Position numbers and translations under genes: made by a program. Positions 16,181 to 23,903 of a DNA stretch of 64,000 bases are shown here, piece by piece. The notes beneath the pieces are model-generated. The model saw nothing but the letters and a program-made list of their open reading frames with translations. It searched no databases and had not been told where the DNA came from. The number at the start of each line of letters is the position of its first letter. Position 1 is the first letter of the stretch. The stretch spans positions 1 to 64,000 of the forward strand of contig CADALO010000014.1 in assembly GCA_902788805.1 (NCBI GenBank). Reading direction: 5' to 3'. The stretch comes from an uncultured Bacteroidota bacterium (GTDB lineage Bacteria; Bacteroidota; Bacteroidia; Bacteroidales; P3).

Positions 16181-17041
16181 TCATTTAATCACAGGAAGAT
16201 TATCCAAAGAACCAATACCGAGTGATGCGGCAAGGTGTTCGTCTGAATATACACCAGCAGGAACTTGCATATATTCCTTTGCTTTGTATAAAATATGCTT
16301 TTCTGCACCAATAAACTCAAGACTATTTTCTACGATGTCTGGCCTTAAAGCAACATTAAAACCTAGTTTCCCATTAACTTGGACAGATGGGTATATAATT
16401 CCGGATTCGGTCAAGAGGGAATTGTGTGCAAAATATGAAGAAATCATATATTGAAAATTGTCGCCCTCGGAAACTCTTTTAGCAAATTGTTCAGAAACAA
16501 ATTCGACTAATTTATCAAATATTGGTATAAATTCTTGTTCGGCAGGATAATCGGGCAAGCGGCGTTTGTAATTCTCTTGCATAGCATTGATAGTACTATT
16601 AAGATAGGCATCTACAAATACATTGGGATGACAAATAAGAGCCATATCAATGTCTTTAGCAACTCGCCATTGTGACACAAATATTACTTCTTGTCCCTTA
16701 TCTCGACCTTTACGATGTAATGATGATGTTTCCATCATTGCAATAAAGTCGCCATCTTCCGTATCCCGATCTCCTACTGCGCCATAGAAAACGCTTTCGT
16801 GTGGGATAGAAGCACGTTGAAAACTAATAACATTTTCCGGTCGTTTACAACCAAATGATTCTTTTTCAAGATTTTGAGCATCTTTACGACAACGAGAAAT
16901 AATTGTACCGGTTTTAAGCGGATGATGTAGCCAGTGTATCGGAAACACTCTATCGACAAGACGATGAACTAGTCCCCTACATTCAGGAGTGTCTTCCAAA
17001 TGAATCGCTGAAAGCTGAAAAATAATATCTAGTAAAGTCAT
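16181..17041 (-). CDS. RES-domain protein (putative NAD+-degrading toxin)
   Basis: 286 residues. The central and C-terminal regions carry the RES pattern: an arginine in GTIISRCR, a second element RASIPHESVFYGAVGD ending at a glutamate (MMETSS), and the closing GIIYPSVQVNGKLGFNVAL. RES toxins break down NAD+ and normally pair with a Xre-type antitoxin. No Xre gene is seen; instead an unknown 381-residue gene lies just upstream, with a 4-base gap. I take the ATG at 17041; the longer frame would overlap that gene. The region is AT-rich relative to its flanks, suggesting transfer. Confidence 0.65.
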   Translation of the reverse strand: MTLLDIIFQLSAIHLEDTPECRGLVHRLVDRVFPIHWLHHPLKTGTIISRCRKDAQNLEKESFGCKRPENVISFQRASIPHESVFYGAVGDRDTEDGDFIAMMETSSLHRKGRDKGQEVIFVSQWRVAKDIDMALICHPNVFVDAYLNSTINAMQENYKRRLPDYPAEQEFIPIFDKLVEFVSEQFAKRVSEGDNFQYMISSYFAHNSLLTESGIIYPSVQVNGKLGFNVALRPDIVENSLEFIGAEKHILYKAKEYMQVPAGVYSDEHLAASLGIGSLDNLPVIK

Positions 17042-17045
17042 AGAG

Positions 17046-18191
17046 TTACCATTTAATATTGTTGACATCAAAGTCGTATTCAAATTTTCCATCCTTGGTA
17101 AGATATCCATATGGACGACATTCGAATTTGTATAGACTATATTCCTCTTCATCCAACAAAATGTCTCTCGCAATAATTTTTATATCTTTGATAAAATTAG
17201 GTCTATTGCAATCCTTTTTGAATATCTTATCAAATATTGGTTTGGAGTCAGCCTCACTAATTTTTCTCCACTCATCTTCCACATAATAATACGAAGTACC
17301 AGGTATTAGTTGAGTTCTATAAAAACCATAATTATCATCATAATAAAGTTCTCCGCCACAGTCTATAGAATATGAGGATACACCTATTTCATAATTATGG
17401 ATATATATTTCGATTTCAGGTTTTATTTCTTTAAAAGATGTAATATCATTAGGTTTTCTAACGGATTTGTAATATGGCTTGCGAGATGATTGAAGGGATT
17501 CCTTACCCCATGTTTCTAAATCTATTCCTAGCAACTTGGAAATAAAGATAAAATCTTCAGCATTAAAAACATGCGTAATCCGCTTGTCTTTCACGAGAAC
17601 AACAAAATCTCTATAATCAGTGATTACTTTGACCTTACACTTCCCCTCTCTGAAAATACCGAGAGGGGCAACTTCTTTTTGTAAGTCGAATACGTGCTGG
17701 TAATTATCAAGTCTATAAAAGGACAATCCACATTGTATAATTCCATCACCATATTCCGTTGTTTGGTTTATGGGATTAGACTCTAAATAAGCTATTCTTT
17801 CATCTTTTGTTAAGATTGTTCCATTCTCATCAATTACTTCTTTAATGCAAGTACTATAATAATATTCAGTATCTCTATCTTGACCAGGGAAGGTTCGGCA
17901 CCCATCAAGTTTTACGTCTCTAACGATATAATAGCCACCAAAGACTCGTTCTATTTGTTCTCCTTCGATTTCATCCTCATTCCAACTACTTTTCTCATAA
18001 AAATAATTATAATCGTCATCAATAAGGAAGTAATGCCAAGACGGCTTGATAGATTGTTTATAGTAACGGGCAACGGCAATACCTTTTCTCCAATCACTCA
18101 CTCTCTGAAGATTTACTTTCCACGAAGGTGTCGGATCGTTTTTATGTATATCTCCTAGTGTCAATTCCCGTGTTTCAAAGATATTAACCAT
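17046..18191 (-). CDS. Unknown protein, partner of the RES gene
   Basis: 381 residues, rich in Tyr, Asp and Glu, with many short beta-like segments and no membrane helix or signal peptide. I recognise no domain. A repeated pattern of aromatic strands (SWHYFLIDDDYNYFYEKSSW near residue 50, YYDDNYGFYRTQL near 295) suggests WG- or YD-like beta repeats, but this is weak. It is the first gene of a tight two-gene operon with the RES protein, so it may neutralise, deliver or activate it. The start is the ATG at 18191 (MVNIFETRELTL). Confidence 0.6.
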   Translation of the reverse strand: MVNIFETRELTLGDIHKNDPTPSWKVNLQRVSDWRKGIAVARYYKQSIKPSWHYFLIDDDYNYFYEKSSWNEDEIEGEQIERVFGGYYIVRDVKLDGCRTFPGQDRDTEYYYSTCIKEVIDENGTILTKDERIAYLESNPINQTTEYGDGIIQCGLSFYRLDNYQHVFDLQKEVAPLGIFREGKCKVKVITDYRDFVVLVKDKRITHVFNAEDFIFISKLLGIDLETWGKESLQSSRKPYYKSVRKPNDITSFKEIKPEIEIYIHNYEIGVSSYSIDCGGELYYDDNYGFYRTQLIPGTSYYYVEDEWRKISEADSKPIFDKIFKKDCNRPNFIKDIKIIARDILLDEEEYSLYKFECRPYGYLTKDGKFEYDFDVNNIKW

Positions 18192-18214
18192 TTTCAATTT
18201 TTAGTTTAATTTTA

Positions 18215-18245
18215 GCAGTTTCCCATTTCCCACTTCTTCCAGCAC
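18215..18245. repeat. 31-bp direct repeat, left copy
   Basis: The repeat starts GCAGTTTCC and ends CTTCCAGCAC. The partner is at 18916-18946 with three substitutions. The two copies are 701 bases apart and bracket the ORF6N gene, as expected for insertion or duplication of a cassette. Confidence 0.75.
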
Positions 18246-18247
18246 GG

Positions 18248-18898
18248 TCATTTGTTCTCTTGTTTAAACCCTATCCGTTTCCGCGGTGTTGATGGTTTCT
18301 CGCGCAGTTGGTCGAGGGCGTCGTTGAGGGCGCCTATCTGCACGGCCATCTCCATATTGTTCTCGTTTTGCTCGTGGAGAATCTCATCCACACGGGCGTT
18401 GAGGTTATCGACCTTGTGCGACAGCTGCTCCACCTTCAAGTTGACTCCCTGCCAGGCACCTATTGCATGACGAATGGCCACAAACGCCCGCATAATATTG
18501 ATGTTGACCTGTATGGCCGTCTCCGACCGCAGCACCGAACTGAGCATCGCAATACCCAATTCAGTAAAAGCATTGGGTAATTTGCGTGTGCCTCCCCAAC
18601 TTGAAGTCGCAATTTTCGACTTCAAGTGTATAGGTTCTTCAGTATTAGTTTTTTCTGAACTTGAAGTCGCAATTTGCGACCTTAAAAACACCCACTCATT
18701 TTTGTTCAGTTTGAACATAAAGTCTTCAGGAAACCGTTCAATGTTGCGTCTTACGGCTTCATTCAGACGTTTGGTCTCCACCCCATACAACTCCGCCAAA
18801 TCACGGTCAAGCATAACGCGCAAACCACGCACCTCGTAGATGCGGTGCTTGATGACTTCAATGTCAGCGTTTGCCTTTATGATTATTTCTTCATTCAT
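18248..18898 (-). CDS. ORF6N domain-containing protein
   Basis: 216 residues. The N-terminal ORF6N domain is clear (VIKHRIYEVRGLRVMLDRDL, AELYGVETKRLNEAVRRN, RFPEDFMFKL), followed by the conserved LPNAFTELGIAMLSSVLRSE and VNINIMRAF. The C-terminus is a coiled coil with a basic tail. ORF6N proteins are phage-related putative DNA-binding regulators. The link between the two conserved parts contains an internal duplication (RSQIATSS and KSKIATSS), also visible in DNA as two AACTTGAAGTCGCAATTT copies. It lies between 31-bp direct repeats. Confidence 0.85.
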   Translation of the reverse strand: MNEEIIIKANADIEVIKHRIYEVRGLRVMLDRDLAELYGVETKRLNEAVRRNIERFPEDFMFKLNKNEWVFLRSQIATSSSEKTNTEEPIHLKSKIATSSWGGTRKLPNAFTELGIAMLSSVLRSETAIQVNINIMRAFVAIRHAIGAWQGVNLKVEQLSHKVDNLNARVDEILHEQNENNMEMAVQIGALNDALDQLREKPSTPRKRIGFKQENK

Positions 18899-19017
18899 TT
18901 TAATGTTTTATTTCGGCAGTTTCCTATTTCCCATTTCTTCCAGCACTCTACACCGTCAACTATGATGACAGCTTTCTCAAATTGATCGAACAAAGCTTCA
19001 ATATCTTCCCGTTTCAT
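18895..19017 (-). pseudogene. 5' remnant of a DinD-like gene
   Basis: A 40-codon frame starting MKREDIEALFDQFEKA and continuing VDGVECW, the opening of DinD-type (DNA-damage-inducible D) proteins, where a WSAR motif should follow. Here it changes after CW into the 31-bp repeat sequence and ends at a TGA overlapping the ORF6N ATG. The direct repeat is therefore at the break point. A second, intact DinD-like N-terminus occurs in the RhuM fusion at 56589-57971. Confidence 0.55.
18916..18946. repeat. 31-bp direct repeat, right copy
   Basis: Partner of 18215-18245. It is embedded in the DinD remnant. Confidence 0.75.
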
Positions 19018-19461
19018 TTTACTTAAAATGCCGATTAATCACCTATAAATTAATTCATTAAACACGAAACACATTTTAAAATTGGATTACAAATATAATA
19101 ATATTTACTGAAATAACAGATATTATCTGACCTATAATTCACAAAATTCATCCAATCGCAGGTGAATCAAAGCGTAAACGTTATGTAGCAAAGCGTTTAG
19201 CACTTCGTGGTTGTCGGAGAATGCACAATCCTTCTTGACTATATTTTTGATTTTCTCCGATAATAATCTTAGAAACCGAGCTATTCGATAAACCAATATT
19301 CCAAGTTCATCATACAAACGTCAAAATACTAATACTTTACGACTTTTCACAGACAAAGTCTAAATTCGTAATTAAAAAATCTTATAAGAATTTTTAATTA
19401 TACTATAAAATTCTGATATCGGGTTGTTCTTCCCAACGCTATCAGTCGAAGGCGTTTCAGG
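19018..19461. other. AT-rich gap with one doubtful short frame
   Basis: This stretch is very AT-rich. A leftward frame at 19132-19317 (61 codons, starting MYDELGILVYRIARFL) looks helical but has no clear ribosome-binding site or relative I know, so I do not call it a gene with confidence. No strong terminator is seen for the MarC gene. Confidence 0.3.
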
Positions 19462-20046
19462 CTAATTCTGGAAGCCGAAGACCATCGGCAGGTTGCCGGC
19501 GAAGAGCTTGACGGCCATAGCCAAAAGGATGACGCCGAAGAACTTGCGCAGCACATAGATGATGTCGGCACCCAGCCAGTGGGTTATCTTGTCGAGATAG
19601 CGCAGCACGAGAAAATCGATAACAATATTGGCGGCAAGGCCAATCATAATGTTCACCGTCGCATACTCGGCGTGCAGCGAGATGAAAGCCGTTATTGCCC
19701 CGGGTCCTGCAATGAGCGGAAAAGCAATGGGAACGATGCTGGCACCCGACGACGTGGGCTCGTTCTTGATGATGTCGCGACCCAGAATCATCTCGAAGGC
19801 AAGGATGAACAGCACCACCGAGCCGGCAACGGCAAACGATGGCATATCGATGCCGAAAAGGTGCAGCAACGCGTCACCCAAAAAATAGAAACCGATGAAG
19901 AGAATCAAGGCGGCGAGGGTGGCCTGGAAAGGCTTGATTTTCGCCCCCTTGTCGCGCATCGAAACAAAGATGGGTATGGAACCGGTGATGTCGATGATGG
20001 CGAACATCACAAGGAAAGTACTGAAGATTTCAACAATGCTTATCAT
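19462..20046 (-). CDS. MarC family integral membrane protein
   Basis: A 194-residue inner-membrane protein with about six helices. Conserved features of the MarC/UPF0056 family are visible: FAIIDITGSIPIFVSM near residue 15, PIAFPLIAGPGAITAFISL near residue 106 and the closing FFGVILLAMAVKL. Its biological function is unsettled (a link to multiple antibiotic resistance was proposed and later doubted). It lies 17 bases downstream of the DUF1294 gene and is probably in the same transcript. Confidence 0.9.
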   Translation of the reverse strand: MISIVEIFSTFLVMFAIIDITGSIPIFVSMRDKGAKIKPFQATLAALILFIGFYFLGDALLHLFGIDMPSFAVAGSVVLFILAFEMILGRDIIKNEPTSSGASIVPIAFPLIAGPGAITAFISLHAEYATVNIMIGLAANIVIDFLVLRYLDKITHWLGADIIYVLRKFFGVILLAMAVKLFAGNLPMVFGFQN

Positions 20047-20063
20047 TTTGATTTTGAATTATT

Positions 20064-20336
20064 TTAAAGATATTTGTAGACAAAAACGACCAGCAGAACC
20101 TGTGCAATAAGTATGGCAGGAACGCCATAGCGGAACTTATTATGCTGTGTCTTGTGGCGGAAGAGGTGCATCGCAAGGAGGGCCGCAGGGCTGCCGCCGA
20201 GGGCGGCAAGCAGCAGCAGCGACGCCTCACGCACACGCCAGTGCTTGTGGCGAGCCTTGTACTTGTCTATGCCATAGGTGACGAAAGTTAGCAGGTTGAT
20301 GGTCAGTAGGTAATATATGATAATCGCCACATTCAT
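20064..20336 (-). CDS. DUF1294 small membrane protein
   Basis: 90 residues with two or three hydrophobic helices around the family signature FVTYGIDKYKARHKHWRVRE and LGGSPAALLAMHLFRHKTQH. It has no known activity. It is probably the first gene of a two-gene leftward unit with MarC. Its start lies about 60 bases from the divergent DUF5692 promoter. Confidence 0.85.
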   Translation of the reverse strand: MNVAIIIYYLLTINLLTFVTYGIDKYKARHKHWRVREASLLLLAALGGSPAALLAMHLFRHKTQHNKFRYGVPAILIAQVLLVVFVYKYL

Positions 20337-20393
20337 TTTTCCTCATTTTGCGTTGCAAAAGTACACTTTTTTTGCCACTTGGCGAAAAATGAT

Positions 20394-20401
20394 TACTTTT
20401 G
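20394..20401 (+). promoter_or_regulatory. -7 element of the DUF5692 gene
   Basis: TACTTTTG preceded by TTTTTTTG at 20367-20374 (about 20 bases between elements). This is a well-formed Bacteroidetes promoter, about 93 bases before the ATG. Confidence 0.7.
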
Positions 20402-20493
20402 CAGGCAGAACAGAATCGATTACAACAGGCCGATTGCATAGACAATCAGCGGAGTAGGATAAACTAAAAAAACATTTTTAAAAATAAAAAACT

Positions 20494-21543
20494 ATGTTCT
20501 TTCACGTTTATGGCGCTAATGCGCTGCTGCAATGGAGTATGATGCTGGTGGTTTTGGCCGGCCTCATCCTCTGGAATGAATTTGCCCGTCGCACCAAGAT
20601 GGGCGGTATCATCACCTTCCTGGCCATCCCGTTGGCCCTGACCGTTTACTTCATAGCCATCGCCATCGGTGCCCGCACCGGTTCCGAATGGGCACTCAAC
20701 AACCAGACCCACCTCTATATGAACGGCTGGTTCCACTATGCCAAACTCTACGCCGCCCTCACCGGCTGCATCGGCTTTATGATGATCAAGTACAAGTGGG
20801 GCATCGGCGCCAAGCATTGGTTCAAACCGTTCCCCTTCATCATCGTGGCCATCAATATCCTAATCGCTGTGGCCTCCGACTTCGAGAGTGCCATCAAGGG
20901 CTGGAACTGCTGGTGGCTCTCGAGCGAGGGCGTGTGGCTGTACGGCGGCTGGCACAATGTGATGAACGGCATCGCCGGTCTCTTCAACATCTTCTGTATG
21001 ACCGCTTGGTGGAATGTCTACGCCTCGAAGGACAAGAAGGATATGATCTGGGCCGATATGACTTGGGTCTACATTGTCATCTACGACATCTGGAACTTCG
21101 CCTACACCTATAACTGCCTGCCCACTCACAGCTGGTTCTGCGGCATCGCCCTGCTGCTGGCTCCTACGGTTGCTGCCCTGCTGTGGAACCGCGGCGGCTG
21201 GATCCAGAACCGCGCCAACACGCTGGCCATCTGGTGTATGTTCGCTCAGGTGTTCCCCCTCTTCCAGGAGACCTTCCACGACGGCTTCCATAAGTTCAAT
21301 TGGGTGGCCCTGCCCACCACCTATGCCGACGGCACGCTGAACGGCATCGTTGAGGGCGGCACGGCCAACGCCAACCCCACAGCTATGACCGTCATCAGCG
21401 CCCTGGCCCTGGTGACCAACATCATCGCATTCTGCTACATTATGTATGTCTCAAAGAAGCGTCACATCAACCCCTACAAGGAGGATGTGTTCGTCAACCA
21501 GAAATACTACAAAGACTCTATGGCTCGCGCCGACGTCGACTAA
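20494..21543 (+). CDS. DUF5692 family multi-pass membrane protein
   Basis: 349 residues with roughly nine hydrophobic segments rich in Trp and Tyr. The sequence begins MFFHVYGANALLQW and contains FARRTKMGGIITFLAIPLAL and SSEGVWLYGGWHNVMNGIAG, which I recognise as the DUF5692 family of anaerobic gut bacteria. No substrate is known. It stands alone with its own promoter. The codons are strongly C-biased (GCC, ATC, TTC), suggesting high expression. Confidence 0.75.
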   Translation: MFFHVYGANALLQWSMMLVVLAGLILWNEFARRTKMGGIITFLAIPLALTVYFIAIAIGARTGSEWALNNQTHLYMNGWFHYAKLYAALTGCIGFMMIKYKWGIGAKHWFKPFPFIIVAINILIAVASDFESAIKGWNCWWLSSEGVWLYGGWHNVMNGIAGLFNIFCMTAWWNVYASKDKKDMIWADMTWVYIVIYDIWNFAYTYNCLPTHSWFCGIALLLAPTVAALLWNRGGWIQNRANTLAIWCMFAQVFPLFQETFHDGFHKFNWVALPTTYADGTLNGIVEGGTANANPTAMTVISALALVTNIIAFCYIMYVSKKRHINPYKEDVFVNQKYYKDSMARADVD

Positions 21544-21646
21544 GCATCCGTCCGGCAGTGGCCTATCAACAGCGGGCGGCGAGGTGCATCACCTCGCCGT
21601 CCGCTCGTTTGTCTATATGGCTTGCAGCAACACCTTCGCTATGATA

Positions 21647-22156
21647 TTAATTGGTTGTATTTGGCCCTCTTAGGTCGATAAGGTCGGCCAGCTGGCCCTT
21701 GGCGGCACGGATGAGGTCGGCAGGGGCGATGCAGAACTGCAAGCCCCGCTGCCCGGCGCTGCAATAGATTGTCTCGTAGCTCATTATGCTCTCGTGAAAC
21801 CACGTTGGCAACGGCTTCTTCATCCCTATGGGCGAGCATCCGCCACGGATATAGCCCGTCAGCGGCAGCAGCTCTTTTACGTGAATCATCTCAACCTTCT
21901 TGTTGCCAGTCACTTTTGCCGCTTTCTTGAGGTCGACCTCCTCTGCGCCTGGAATGACGCACACAAAAAGGCCTGTCTTGTCGCCACGCAACACTAACGT
22001 CTTGAACAACCGCTCGATAGGTTGCCCAAGTTGCTCTGCGATATGTGCGGCACCCAGGTCGCTCTCGTCCACCTCGTAAGGGATGAGCTCATAGCTCACC
22101 TTCAGCTGGTCGAGCAGCCGCGCCGCGTTGGTCTTCTTCGTACTCTTGTCTGCCAA
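21647..22156 (-). CDS. ybaK: Cys-tRNA(Pro)/Cys-tRNA(Cys) deacylase, YbaK/EbsC type
   Basis: A 169-residue cytoplasmic editing enzyme that hydrolyses cysteine wrongly attached to tRNA-Pro. Family marks are NAARLLDQLKVSYELIPYEV at the start, the key lysine in LFKTLVLRGDKTGLFVCVIP and GYIRGGCSPIGMKK. Length and end are normal. It is 23 bases downstream of the second DUF6266 gene, probably by chance. Confidence 0.92.
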   Translation of the reverse strand: MADKSTKKTNAARLLDQLKVSYELIPYEVDESDLGAAHIAEQLGQPIERLFKTLVLRGDKTGLFVCVIPGAEEVDLKKAAKVTGNKKVEMIHVKELLPLTGYIRGGCSPIGMKKPLPTWFHESIMSYETIYCSAGQRGLQFCIAPADLIRAAKGQLADLIDLRGPNTTN

Positions 22157-22178
22157 AATTGTCCTCCTTTCTTATAGG

Positions 22179-22958
22179 TTATGGATAGTTATGTCTCGAA
22201 AAACTGTTGCCCGCGCCTCGGGCGGTTGCTTCCGCCACATCAGCGGGATACGTTGCTGGCATATCGTCAAGGTCTTCATCTATAATACTTTCGTCCGTCT
22301 CGGGCTCTGGCCATTCGTCGATCGACAATATGCCGCAGCCGATATATTGGCTCATCGATGTGCGGCCTTTGCTGTCGCGCACAAAGCCCCACAGATGCAC
22401 CTCCTTGCCGGCCCATTCGCGGTGGAGGCTCATAACCAGTTGGTTGTGCCTGCGCGCCACGGGCGCCGAGAGGTCGAAGCCGCCCATCTCGGGACAGTAG
22501 GCGGCCAGATACACATTGTCGTCCGAACTGACCCTGCGATGCAGCGGATTCTTCTCAAAGTCAATGCTTATCGTCACCTCGTCGAGCAGCCTTGGCGCAT
22601 AGAACGCCACCGGCGCCACCGGCCCTTCGCTGAGGACGAGGTTCTCGCAATCCACCTGCAAATTGCCGTCGACAAGCGAGAAGCAACGCTTGTTGATGCG
22701 CATAAAGTAGTTGTATTCAGTCACGTGCGCATCGAGGCTCGGCATCATCAGCCCCAATCGCAGCACGCGCTGCGCACGGCTTGCAAAACGTATCGTCTGC
22801 CTGAACAGCTCGCGCTGCTGCAGCTGCATCTCGCTCCGCGCATCGCGATAATGCGTCGGCATCGAGCGCACGCAGGCCTTGCCGCGCCACATATAGCCGA
22901 TGACGTTGCCCATCCTGCCGCTGAAACCGCCTGAAAACAAATCATTTGACTTTGCCAT
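22179..22958 (-). CDS. DUF6266 family protein
   Basis: 259 residues. The N-terminus SGGFSGRMGNVIGYMWRGKA followed by the RSMPTHYRDARSEMQLQQR region is the standard DUF6266 opening. The remainder is beta-rich with a Glu/Asp-rich tail. The function is unknown. The ATG at 22958 follows AAAAGAGAG, a good ribosome-binding site; a TTG 24 bases upstream is less likely. It is a clearer family member than the cassette protein at 12421-13305. Confidence 0.75.
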   Translation of the reverse strand: MAKSNDLFSGGFSGRMGNVIGYMWRGKACVRSMPTHYRDARSEMQLQQRELFRQTIRFASRAQRVLRLGLMMPSLDAHVTEYNYFMRINKRCFSLVDGNLQVDCENLVLSEGPVAPVAFYAPRLLDEVTISIDFEKNPLHRRVSSDDNVYLAAYCPEMGGFDLSAPVARRHNQLVMSLHREWAGKEVHLWGFVRDSKGRTSMSQYIGCGILSIDEWPEPETDESIIDEDLDDMPATYPADVAEATARGAGNSFSRHNYP

Positions 22959-23161
22959 AATACTCTCTTTTAGGTCTTTCAACTATATTTTCTTACTACC
23001 ATAACGTTACCAAAGTTATATTATTGTTTACTAACTTAAAATTTAGTAAAACTTTAATAAGAGTTTAAATAGAATTTGATAAGAATATGATACGTGGAAA
23101 TCACAGAGTTATGACGGCCGGAAAACGGCGGAAAAAAGATGTTTTTTGATTCAGATTCACA

Positions 23162-23437
23162 GTGCGACACACCCCAGTCTTTGTTTTTGTTTATCGGAAG
23201 GTGCGACACACCCCGGCCTTTGTTTTGTTCACCGCTTCGCTATCGGAACGGACAATGCGACACACCCCGGCCTTTGTTTTTGTTTATCGGCTGGTGCGAC
23301 ACACCCCGGCCTTCGGCCACCCCTCTCCGAGAGGGGATGGGCTGCCGCATCACATAGATTGTCAAAGTGTTATTAATGGACCGCTGCCGCGCCATCCCCT
23401 CTCGGAGAGGGGTGGCCGAAGGCCGGGGTGTGTCGCA
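23162..23437. repeat. Tandem TGCGACACACCCC repeats ending in a 46-bp perfect inverted repeat
   Basis: Four direct copies of a unit starting GTGCGACACACCCCGGCC and continuing CTTTGTTTTTGTTTATCGG begin near 23162, 23201, 23256 and 23294. The last copy continues into an arm (23295-23340) that is the exact reverse complement of 23392-23437, with a 51-base loop. The arms contain CCCCTCTCCGAGAGGGG, itself palindromic. Confidence 0.8.
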
Positions 23438-23525
23438 TTGTCGCACCCAAACTCTGGAGCATAAGCAGACCGTGCGCTCTTGTCCGTCGCCCCTTCGGGG
23501 CTTGTCCTTCATCGTATAATGAGTG

Positions 23526-23717
23526 GTGGACAGCCTCTTCGAGGCATCGCAATTATTATTTAACACGAATTGCCATTAATTATCCATAAATTTTGGACAT
23601 TCAGAGATGCCCGCACTGCGATAATTTATGGATAATTAATGGTAATTCGTGTTCCAAAAATGGTTTAATGGTTTGAGGAGCAGAAGGGGCAGTGGACAGC
23701 CTCTTCGAGGCATCGCA
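23526..23717. repeat. 31-bp inverted repeat flanked by 26-bp direct repeats
   Basis: Arms 23562-23592 and 23623-23653 match at 30 of 31 positions (outer end AACACGAATT) around a 30-base loop. Identical 26-base copies of GTGGACAGCCTCTTCGAGGC plus ATCGCA lie outside at 23526-23551 and 23692-23717. The layout resembles a miniature non-autonomous element. Confidence 0.75.
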
Positions 23718-23903
23718 GGGCAATGAAAAAAGGACGCCGGGTTGGGCGTCCTACAAATACATCTTAGAATTGATTTAGCACGCCCTTATAACGCGACGGT
23801 GTGCGATTTATTTTACGGAATCTGCATTTTTATAAGTTTTTATGATTCGGGGCAATAAAAAGGGTGCGGCGGCGTTTACCTTATTTATTAATGTATATAA
23901 TTG

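Larger units (their letters stand above)
22959..23903. other. Gene-free region rich in repeats
   Basis: About 0.94 kb without a supported gene. It holds the TGCGACACACC repeats and 46-bp inverted repeat (23162-23437), the 31-bp inverted repeat within 26-bp direct repeats (23526-23717), and a hairpin GGACGCC/GGCGTCC at 23732-23751 without a T-run. Short frames across these repeats are artefacts of the repeats. Confidence 0.65.

Noticed and set aside
22128..22934. 268-codon plus-strand frame opposite the second DUF6266 gene
   Set aside because: It is a shadow frame; the minus strand has a recognisable family start and ribosome-binding site.
23162..23330. Possible CRISPR array in the TGCGACACACCCC repeats
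   Set aside because: The spacing is uneven (39, 55, 38), the spacers are themselves related, and there is no cas gene.
23139..23566. Frames within the repeat region
   Set aside because: They repeat the same short peptide because the DNA is repeated, and they exist in several frames and on both strands.
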